NCBI GenBank assembly: GCA_028822375.1
Contig: JAPKDW010000008.1
Coordinates: 1-41,412 of the forward strand
From: Opitutaceae bacterium
GTDB taxonomy: Bacteria; Verrucomicrobiota; Verrucomicrobiia; Opitutales; Opitutaceae
Length of the DNA: 41,412 nucleotides
Reading direction: 5' to 3'
In this document: positions 35,240 to 41,412 of the stretch, in pieces
Position numbering within the stretch: the first letter of the stretch is position 1
Layout of the letters: each line of letters opens with the position of its first letter
The notes under the pieces: generated by a model
Database searches by the model: none
What the model was told of the DNA's origin: nothing
Seen by the model: only the letters and a program-made list of their open reading frames with translations
Program-made: the position numbers and the translations under genes

Positions 35240-35270
35240 ATAGGACCGGTCCCGCTCAGCGTGGACCGCC
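35240..35270. repeat. Hairpin repeat between convergent genes
   Basis: TAGGACC header, then stem GGTCC-CGC, loop TCA, GCG-(T bulge)-GGACC, then GCC (35241-35270). It includes the perfect 10-bp palindrome GGACCGGTCC (35243-35252). It is a diverged member of the GTAGGG family and lies between the SNF2 gene and the M16 gene ends, where a bidirectional terminator could act; there is no T-tract. Confidence 0.5.
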
Positions 35271-35297
35271 TCGCGTGGAAAACTTAACGCTCAAACT

Positions 35298-38114
35298 CTA
35301 TTCGTATTTGGGATTCAACTTCGCAACCACGACGTTTTCGAAATTGAAATACCGCTTCGCCGCTTCCTGGATCTCATAAGGGTCGAAAACCTTCACCTGC
35401 TCTGGAAACTCGACGATCTCTTGAAACGGTCTCCCTTCGCTCGCCGCCGAAGCTAAGTTCCTTAGCCAAAAGCTATTTTCTTTCAAACTCCGCTGATAGC
35501 CACGTAGGTGAATCTCCTGCACTTTCTCCAGGTTCTTGACCCGAACTCCCCGCTCTTGGAGGTCCATTATCTGTTGAATCCCTGCAGCAATAAGCATATC
35601 CGCGTTAGCTGGATCGCATGAAAACGCGAACCCAGACGAATAACGTTCGGTAGGCTCTCGAGAAAGCGATGCATACACACCCACTCCATAAGTTCCCCCG
35701 TTTTCCTCGCGTAAGGTCTCACGCATTCGAATATTCAACAAATCACGAACGACACTCATAATGTATCGATTTCCCGACGACCATTCCGCTTCGCCATTAA
35801 ACAGAACTCGAACACTCGTCTTTTCCTCCAAACCAAATTCAATTGTCACGTTGTTTTGCCCCTTCGCAGGGTCGTCATTCAAATGTCTCCCACGTTCTTC
35901 GCGATGAGTCGACGGAAGCGATGCCAGATAGGTTTTCGAAAACGCCTTCAATTCCTCCAAGTCGATCGATCCGACGAATACAAAAGTGAAATCGCTGAAA
36001 TCTCTAAATCGACTCCGGAAAACCGCCAAAGCCAAGTCCGAGTCAATGTTTTCCAGAAGAGCCATATTCAATGGGAGGTGACGCGGATGATCTCCATAGA
36101 GCTCTTTCTCGATCGCATCTTGAAAAACCGACTGAGGCGATTGAGAGCGATTAACGATCATCGCCTTCAATCGAGACTCCAAGGCTGAAAACGCAGCCTT
36201 ATCGAGGCGCGGAGAAGTCGCTTGAAGATGCAATAGTCTAAAAAACGAATCTGCATCTCTTGGCGAATATGAACCGCGAAATCCTTCGTATTGACCATTT
36301 ATATACGGAGATACGTTGATGCTCTTTCCCGCCAAACGCTTCTCCAACTGAAGCGAACTAAATTCTCCGGCGCCGCTTTCGCCTAAAATCATAGTAGACA
36401 TCGCAGCTGAAAAGTATTCGTCGTCCATTACCAGACTATGCCCGCCTGGACTAAATGAATCCATCAAGACTTCATCGTTCTTGAAATCCGTAGGTTTCAC
36501 GATCACTTTAGCTCCATTGGAAAGCTCCCAAGTATGCGTATCCACGGATTCATCATACGATTCGGATACGATTGAACCATCACTTGGCTCATCAGCGAGC
36601 AATGGCGCATCCAAGAAGCGATCGTCATAAGGGTCCAGCTCGATCCTACCTGCCTGCTCGACCGCCGCGATCAAATCCATCTCCTTCGGAATTTCCCAAC
36701 CGCCCTTTTCAGGACCGCTAAACAACCCCACCTGACTAGTCGTCTGAGCAAACCCGTTTCCAATCGCATTCACTTCTTCAATCGTAATATTGGCCAAAAA
36801 ACTCTCCGTCATTCGCAACTCCATCTCGATCCCAGGGATCGGCTCGTCTACGGTGAAAGCCCGCGTATACTCGTCTGCATATGTATTGGAATTCGTTTTA
36901 TCGATTTCGTCGAAGGCGTTTTCCAAAGACCGCAAAACATCCGCCTTCACTCTCTCCAATTCTCCCGCCGTGAAACCATCACGGACCGCCCGATTGGTCT
37001 CGCCCATCAACGCGTCCAAACCCTCTTGATAATGATCTTCAATGAAAACCACCGACTGCTGCAAAGCCTCCTTTTCTCTAGCGATGCGGCTATTTCCCGC
37101 ACTCGCTTGAATATAAGGTGGATTCGGCTCGCGAGCTCGTTCATCCAAGCGGCGATTCAACATGCCGAAGTAGAGTCGTTCGACAAACAACAGCCGATAA
37201 ACCCCGGCGCGCTGATCACGACCTACCGGGCGCTTCAAGAGCATTCTAAAAGAAGCGATCGTCAACTCCGGGTCCGTATCAATCGAATACAAAGACTCTT
37301 CGTGATCCGGCACCTCGGAAGGGGTCCTCTCAGTAGCGTCCTCATCATTTTCCAACTTACCGAAAACATCTTTGATACGTTGCTCCACGTCCTTGCCATC
37401 AATGTCCCCCACCACAATCACGCCCATCAATTCAGGGCGATACCAATCCTTATAGAACTCTTCGAAGCGCTCCCGCGGAGCATTGCGCACGACAACCATC
37501 GAGCCAATCGGCTTACGCTGAGCGTAACGAGACTTGTAGAAAATATACGGAATTTGCTTCTCGCTCAAACGCTCGCCCGCCCCTTGACGCGAGCGCCATT
37601 CCTCCAAAATTACGCCTCGCTCTTTTTCGATCTCTACGGGATGGAGCGTCATGGATGTCGCCCAATCCTCCAAAATTTCGAAACCAGTGGACAGCAAGCC
37701 TGGCTTATCGGTCGGTAGCTCTAACATGTAAACCGTCTCGTTATGCGACGTGTAAGCATTTACGTGAGAACCGAACCGCATCCCCGCGCGCTCCATGAAA
37801 TCGATGATCGCGTTCTTCGGGAAGCGACGCGTTCCATTGAAAGCCAAATGCTCCAAAAAGTGAGCCAATCCGCGTTGGCCATCATTCTCCTGCAGGGAGC
37901 CTGCATTTACGGCCAAGCGAAGGTACACACGTCCTTCCGGCTTCTTGTTTTCGCGAACGTAATACTTCAGCCCATTATCCAGTTGGCCAACGATCATATT
38001 GGCATCAACCGGCAATGGAGCATCCAAGTCCGAAAAATCCTGAGAAAAGCCTGTAGTCAAAAGACTCAGGCCCGCGAAAACGAGCACGATACGAGAAGTA
38101 CGAAAATCGATCAT
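35298..38114 (-). CDS. Secreted M16-family zinc metalloprotease (PqqL-like)
   Basis: 938 aa with signal peptide (about 1-24, ending TGFSQDF). The zinc motif is HFLEH (His85, Glu88, His89) with the third ligand Glu165 in EIEKERGVILEE, exactly the 76-residue spacing expected. GSHVNAYTSHNETVYMLELP and two repeated halves (active N-terminal and inactive C-terminal, the second starting around residue 500 with THTWELSNGAKVIV) match the family. It degrades small proteins or peptides in the periplasm. The gene stands alone and is convergent with the large SNF2 gene. The start is ATG 38114, with no Shine-Dalgarno visible. Confidence 0.93.
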   Translation of the reverse strand: MIDFRTSRIVLVFAGLSLLTTGFSQDFSDLDAPLPVDANMIVGQLDNGLKYYVRENKKPEGRVYLRLAVNAGSLQENDGQRGLAHFLEHLAFNGTRRFPKNAIIDFMERAGMRFGSHVNAYTSHNETVYMLELPTDKPGLLSTGFEILEDWATSMTLHPVEIEKERGVILEEWRSRQGAGERLSEKQIPYIFYKSRYAQRKPIGSMVVVRNAPRERFEEFYKDWYRPELMGVIVVGDIDGKDVEQRIKDVFGKLENDEDATERTPSEVPDHEESLYSIDTDPELTIASFRMLLKRPVGRDQRAGVYRLLFVERLYFGMLNRRLDERAREPNPPYIQASAGNSRIAREKEALQQSVVFIEDHYQEGLDALMGETNRAVRDGFTAGELERVKADVLRSLENAFDEIDKTNSNTYADEYTRAFTVDEPIPGIEMELRMTESFLANITIEEVNAIGNGFAQTTSQVGLFSGPEKGGWEIPKEMDLIAAVEQAGRIELDPYDDRFLDAPLLADEPSDGSIVSESYDESVDTHTWELSNGAKVIVKPTDFKNDEVLMDSFSPGGHSLVMDDEYFSAAMSTMILGESGAGEFSSLQLEKRLAGKSINVSPYINGQYEGFRGSYSPRDADSFFRLLHLQATSPRLDKAAFSALESRLKAMIVNRSQSPQSVFQDAIEKELYGDHPRHLPLNMALLENIDSDLALAVFRSRFRDFSDFTFVFVGSIDLEELKAFSKTYLASLPSTHREERGRHLNDDPAKGQNNVTIEFGLEEKTSVRVLFNGEAEWSSGNRYIMSVVRDLLNIRMRETLREENGGTYGVGVYASLSREPTERYSSGFAFSCDPANADMLIAAGIQQIMDLQERGVRVKNLEKVQEIHLRGYQRSLKENSFWLRNLASAASEGRPFQEIVEFPEQVKVFDPYEIQEAAKRYFNFENVVVAKLNPKYE

Positions 38115-38186
38115 AAATAGTATACTTGAAATTGGAGAACGAAAAATGCCGACCGCAAGTTGCGTAAAACTTCGGAGAGCACCCCA

Positions 38187-38270
38187 ATGGACACCAGATT
38201 CCAGATGATGATCCTCGCCGAAGCGAAGGCAAGCCTCTCGTCTACGCCTTCGAACTCAAAACGTGAATGA
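38187..38270 (+). CDS. Possible 27-codon upstream ORF (leader) of the COG0523 gene
   Basis: ATG 38187 is preceded by GGAGAG about 8 nt upstream, a good Shine-Dalgarno in a window where those are rare. It runs 27 codons (MDTRFQMMILAEAKASLSST and a short tail) and stops at TGA 38268-38270, overlapping the GTPase start ATG 38267 as ATGA. The downstream gene has no Shine-Dalgarno of its own, so translational coupling is plausible. The peptide has no recognisable pattern. Could be chance; not the product of an obvious larger gene. Confidence 0.4.
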   Translation: MDTRFQMMILAEAKASLSSTPSNSKRE

Positions 38271-39541
38271 ACGGTTGCGCCATGCAAACGCGACGCTTTG
38301 AATCCCCCCAAAATATGGCACAGGCTGACAGAAACGGCATACTTCCTGTAACCGCCCTATCCGGATTTCTCGGAGCGGGCAAAACGACCTTGCTCAATCA
38401 CCTGATCCGCAACGCGGACGGCGAACGCATCGCAATCATCGTTAACGATATCGGAGAAGTGAATATCGACGCTTCCCTCATAAATTCGGAGGTAAAGCAA
38501 CTCGACGGTGAAGTCGATCAGGTCATCGAACTCAGCGGTGGCTGCATTTGCTGCTCTATCCAGAGCGACCTTGTCGCCGCAGTCTCCGAGCTCACCGAAA
38601 ACCTGAAAATCGACCGGCTTATTGTAGAGTCCACCGGCGTAGCCGAACCGGTCTCGATCGCTCAGACCTTTCTTTCCGATGACATCGCCGGGCGACCGCT
38701 CGAAGATAGCGCCCGCCTCGATTCGCTCGTAACCGTTGTCGATGCTGCGTTCTTTCTCGAAGAGTGGCGAGCGAGCGAGCAGAAAGGCCCTTCTCGCGAC
38801 CTCCTCCGCCAAGAAGACGATCGCTCGATATTCGAACTCATTCTAGAGCAAATCGAGTGTGCCGATATTCTCGTCGCCAACAAAATCGACCTGCTAGACG
38901 CCCCAGAGAGAACAGAACTAAAGGCCATTCTCCAAAGTCTCAACGAACAAGCCCACTACCACGAGGCGACACAAGGTCAGGTGCCCAAGCGCGCCTTGCT
39001 TGGGCTCTATCTGTTTGACCTCAAACGAACTCTATCGGGCGCCAATTGGCTCAGGCATATCGAAAATAGCCATGGCGAAAACGATCAAGTCAATCGATTC
39101 CGGAAAATCGAAATTCCCAATTCCTCGCTCGTCCAACCCAATCTCGGGAAATCAATTAGTTCAACCAAACAACTCAAACGCTCCATCAACACCTTCGTCT
39201 ACCGAGCCCGGCGTCCATTCGACGCGGATAAATTCGCTGCGGTAATCAATCGTTCGATACCAGGATTACTGCGAGCTAAAGGCTATTGCTGGATCGAGAA
39301 TCAAAACGAAGCAGTAGGTTTTCTGTCCATCGCCGGATCCACGACTCGCTGCGACTTCCTAGGCAACTGGTGGGCAGCCGCTCTCGAAAAAGGAAAGATC
39401 GACCGATCGCAACTCCCAGCCGAAGTCGAACGTAAATGGGAATCGCCCCATGGCGATCGACGTCAGGAACTCGTGTTTATCGGCCTCAACCTCGACGGCG
39501 AAGCCCTAAAGGAACAGATCGACGCCTGTTTGATAGATTAA
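38267..39541 (+). CDS. COG0523 G3E GTPase (CobW/ZNG1-type metallochaperone)
   Basis: 424 aa. The G3E signatures are complete: Walker A GFLGAGKTT (33-41), the zinc-binding GGCICCS (Cys93, Cys95, Cys96), ESTGVAEP, and NKID (205-208) for guanine specificity. The C-terminal CobW_C domain follows (FVYRARRPFDADKFAAVINR and then GLLRAKGYCWI, GNWWAA). These proteins use GTP to deliver Zn (or Co, Fe) to client enzymes, often under Zur control in zinc limitation. I kept ATG 38267 because it forms an ATGA overlap with the upstream 27-codon ORF; ATG 38282 or 38315 would also keep the domain whole. A zinc client in the window is the carbonic anhydrase, though it is far away. Substrate metal is inferred. 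Confidence 0.92.
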   Translation: MNGCAMQTRRFESPQNMAQADRNGILPVTALSGFLGAGKTTLLNHLIRNADGERIAIIVNDIGEVNIDASLINSEVKQLDGEVDQVIELSGGCICCSIQSDLVAAVSELTENLKIDRLIVESTGVAEPVSIAQTFLSDDIAGRPLEDSARLDSLVTVVDAAFFLEEWRASEQKGPSRDLLRQEDDRSIFELILEQIECADILVANKIDLLDAPERTELKAILQSLNEQAHYHEATQGQVPKRALLGLYLFDLKRTLSGANWLRHIENSHGENDQVNRFRKIEIPNSSLVQPNLGKSISSTKQLKRSINTFVYRARRPFDADKFAAVINRSIPGLLRAKGYCWIENQNEAVGFLSIAGSTTRCDFLGNWWAAALEKGKIDRSQLPAEVERKWESPHGDRRQELVFIGLNLDGEALKEQIDACLID

Positions 39542-39545
39542 CAAT

Positions 39546-39791
39546 CTACCAGCCAACCCAGCCTGCATTCGCCGTGCCGATCAAGGAAATATTGTAGTTG
39601 CGAATTATATACACGGGAATCTCCTTCAGGATGTTCTTCACCTACACGCATTCATTTTGCTCGAAGAAGTGAACAAACTGATTCCCATCCCAAAAGAACT
39701 CCTCGTTTTTTCCGACAATGCCGCTTGCCAAAAACAGCCCTCGTTTCGGCAGAACGATACGCGCAAAATCCGCCGATACGCGTCCAAAGAT
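39546..39791 (-). pseudogene. glk: Glucokinase C-terminal relic
   Basis: In one minus frame, from about 39791 down to a TAG at 39546-39548, the translation fits the end of a bacterial Glk-type glucokinase: FGRVSADFARIVLPKRGLFL, ASGIVGKNEEFF and then EIPVYIIRNYNISLIGTANA. Known Glk enzymes end with the same order of GGIV, EFF/F and DIPVY-I-x-LLG. A TAG at 39642-39644 interrupts the frame and a TGA at 39792-39794 precedes it; the N-terminal two thirds are missing. A neighbouring frame just upstream also looks coding-like (AFESLDAYRRI), suggesting a frameshift as well. The rest of 39549-39952 shows no gene. Confidence 0.65.
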
Positions 39792-39952
39792 TCAAACGCT
39801 CCCAACGGACTCAAGGCAAATCGATCCCATTAGAACGCTTTTCCAGGCATAAACTCGGAGCTTCTAAACCGATTTTCAGTCCATGGGAACTTTGACATTC
39901 AAACTGCTTTCCTATTCAGTTCCTACACTCGTCATTAAACGTCTATCCCGCG

Positions 39953-40678
39953 ATGAACACAAATTCGATTATCCAAACAACCCTGATCGCCATCAGCGTC
40001 CTATTGCTCCCCGTATCCGCTCACGCCGAAATCGAGAACGTCCCTCCAGCGGAATTCCTCGAACTCGTAAAACAGAACGACGGCATAATCCTCGACGTAC
40101 GAACCCCAGATGAGGTCGCTCAAGGACATATCGCTGGAGCCAGCGTTCTAAATATTTACGACAAGGATTTCGAACGGAAGCTCAACCTCATGCAAAAAGA
40201 CAAACCGATCTACGTCTATTGCCGATCAGGAGGACGCAGCGGGAAAGCCGCTCAAACCATGGACGCCAATGGCTTCCACTCAATTTTTAATCTCACCGGT
40301 GGTATCGGAGCCTGGAACGACGCGAAGCTCCCCCTCGAAAAGCCGAAAAACGTATCCGTAAAAAAGGCGGCACCCATGTCCCAAAGCGATTTCGAAAAAA
40401 AGCTAGCCGCTAAATCCGTGGCGCTAGCCGACTTCCACACGGAATGGTGCATGCCTTGCAAGCAAATGGCTCCAGTCATTGACACCCTCAAAAAGAAATT
40501 CGCAAACCAAGCGTCTATTATTCGCGTCGACCTCGACACCAGCCCTGAACTCGGCTCGACCTTCGATATCAAAGGCGTCCCCGTATTCATTCTATTCGTC
40601 GACGGCAAAGAACAGTGGCGTCACTCGGGAACAATCGAAGCCGACGACCTGCAAGCGAAGATCGCAAGCGCCCTTTAA
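39953..40678 (+). CDS. Exported rhodanese-thioredoxin fusion
   Basis: 241 aa, signal peptide (about 1-25, ending VSAHAEI). Domain 1 (about 26-128) is a rhodanese with the active-site loop CRSGGRSGKAA (Cys90). Domain 2 (about 143-241) is thioredoxin with WCMPC (Cys166, Cys169) and the cis-Pro loop GVPVFILF. The domains are joined by a short Lys-rich linker. A rhodanese carries persulfide on its cysteine and a thioredoxin could reduce it, so sulfane-sulfur or disulfide chemistry in the periplasm is a fair guess. It is convergent with the last gene, 18 bp apart. Confidence 0.9.
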   Translation: MNTNSIIQTTLIAISVLLLPVSAHAEIENVPPAEFLELVKQNDGIILDVRTPDEVAQGHIAGASVLNIYDKDFERKLNLMQKDKPIYVYCRSGGRSGKAAQTMDANGFHSIFNLTGGIGAWNDAKLPLEKPKNVSVKKAAPMSQSDFEKKLAAKSVALADFHTEWCMPCKQMAPVIDTLKKKFANQASIIRVDLDTSPELGSTFDIKGVPVFILFVDGKEQWRHSGTIEADDLQAKIASAL

Positions 40679-40696
40679 TATCCCGAAGGCCTTACT

Positions 40697-41290
40697 CTAT
40701 TCCTTTTTCTTCGGCGCCTTGTTTTTCGGCGGCGTAATCATAACGTGGGCACGGTGAGTACCTGGATTCATAATCCACGGCCCACCAGGAGCGGCAGGGG
40801 TAAGCGGAAGGCCGGTAGTCTCGGCGGTCTCGAAAGGAATGTAGAATACCCAACGCAAATGCGTATTCTCGATTTCCTTCGTCTCCTCGTTAACCTGTCC
40901 CGTCATTACATTTAAAAGCGCTTTCTTAGGCATCTTCAAAGCGCCCGATTTCGCCTCGGCCTCACGTATTTGAAAAATCTCGTCAGCCTTCTTCCCGTCC
41001 GCCTTGAGTTCGCGACCCCGAGCCATGAACGGCTCTAGACTATCGTGATAACACGCGACGCTAAATCCTTTCCGAGCCGGATCGTCCGCCAGACAGATAA
41101 GGTCGTTGGTCCCCTTTCGCAAAACAGCTAAAGTCCCATCGCTTTTAAAGCCCAGCACAGTCGAATTCTCTCGCTCGTACTCAGGAGCCGCTAAAACCGC
41201 AGTGGCAATCTGCCAATCTTCGGAAGGATAATTTTGAGCAAACGACGCAACCGTTGCAGTCAGGGCGATCAGGGAAACGTAAAACCTCAT
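40697..41290 (-). CDS. Exported protein of unknown function
   Basis: 197 aa. Signal peptide about 1-18 (FYVSLIALTATVASFAQ). The mature part begins NYPSEDWQIATAVLAAP, with LGFKSDGTLAVLRKGTNDLI and CLADDPARKGFSVACYHDSL in the middle (two cysteines), and ends in a Lys-rich tail TPPKNKAPKKKE after GGPWIMNPGTHRAHVMI. I do not recognise a named family, though the layout is regular. I chose ATG 41290 over a TTG at 41296. A long dyad lies about 70-100 bp upstream (41360-41389). Confidence 0.75.
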   Translation of the reverse strand: MRFYVSLIALTATVASFAQNYPSEDWQIATAVLAAPEYERENSTVLGFKSDGTLAVLRKGTNDLICLADDPARKGFSVACYHDSLEPFMARGRELKADGKKADEIFQIREAEAKSGALKMPKKALLNVMTGQVNEETKEIENTHLRWVFYIPFETAETTGLPLTPAAPGGPWIMNPGTHRAHVMITPPKNKAPKKKE

Positions 41291-41359
41291 GACCAAAGAA
41301 TTAACCGAATTCCAAGCGACGAGGCAATCCGTAATTTTCGAGAAAACTCCTCTGCTGCC

Positions 41360-41389
41360 ATAAAAAATGGTAAGGTTACCATTTTTTAT
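41360..41389. promoter_or_regulatory. Perfect 30-bp DNA dyad, probable operator
   Basis: ATAAAAAATGGTAA and its exact reverse complement TTACCATTTTTTAT flank a GG centre. The inner TGGTAAggTTACCA with long A and T tracts outside looks like an operator for a dimeric repressor (TGGT-N6-ACCA arms). As RNA it would give only a short, weak stem, so terminator use is less likely. It lies between the minus-strand secreted gene and whatever begins past the right edge. Confidence 0.65.
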
Positions 41390-41412
41390 TGCAGATCAAG
41401 GTCTGGGTTGAT

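Noticed and set aside
1-41412. CRISPR array, phage or IS element
   Set aside because: No regular spaced repeats, no transposase, integrase or phage structural gene seen; the repeats found are REP-like and dispersed.

Overview
The window looks like a chromosomal segment of a Verrucomicrobiota bacterium, most likely an Opitutae/Puniceicoccales-type marine heterotroph. This is inferred from gene content, not from a database match. Pointers are a long (509 aa) Chlamydia/Verrucomicrobia-style serine hydroxymethyltransferase, two secreted ThuA-fold proteins, sulfatases, sugar-isomerase TIM barrels, many signal peptides, few Shine-Dalgarno sequences, and small GTAGGG-headed hairpin repeats scattered between genes. 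I see no phage, plasmid, CRISPR array or intact insertion sequence.

Layout. 0.3-3 kb: a DinG-type Fe-S helicase, a TPR protein, two identical repeats and a tRNA with anticodon CAT. 3.2-5.8 kb (minus): apolipoprotein N-acyltransferase, a 42-codon ORF and a beta-carbonic anhydrase directly upstream of it. 6-7.5 kb: an FmdB-like protein that has lost its zinc-ribbon cysteines, followed by a GTDC1/DUF3524-type glycosyltransferase (tRNA-queuosine mannosyltransferase family). 7.7-15 kb (minus): a chemoreceptor, a secreted TonB-C protein, a dGTPase-type hydrolase, glyA and a secreted CGKC protein. 15-20.4 kb (plus): a small His-rich membrane protein, a ThuA protein, a secreted haem protein whose signal peptide is out of frame by one base, two sugar isomerase/epimerase genes closed by a strong terminator, and a beta-propeller protein. 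20.4-24.3 kb: a SNF2 ATPase followed by a SWIM zinc-finger protein with a Lys-rich tail and a C-terminal HTH. 24.6-28.6 kb: a double-thioredoxin protein and a malonate uptake/activation cluster (MadL, MadM, MatB-like ligase). 28.7-32 kb: a second ThuA protein, a sulfatase and a decayed sulfatase. 32-38 kb: a second, larger SNF2 ATPase and a convergent M16 protease. 38-41.4 kb: a COG0523 (CobW/ZNG1) GTPase preceded by a 27-codon ORF, a glucokinase relic, a secreted rhodanese-thioredoxin fusion, a secreted unknown and a long perfect DNA dyad at the right edge.

How it fits together. Most of the segment serves ordinary housekeeping (DNA repair, one-carbon metabolism, lipoprotein maturation, tRNA) and scavenging of organic matter (sulfatases, ThuA proteins, isomerases, malonate). 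The more unusual layer is the chromatin-like SNF2/SWIM/Lys-rich pair, the covarying hairpin-repeat family (about ten copies, one supplying a stop codon), a repeat of the same family as a gene-leader tract lying inside a helicase gene, and several relics or very small ORFs in the gaps.
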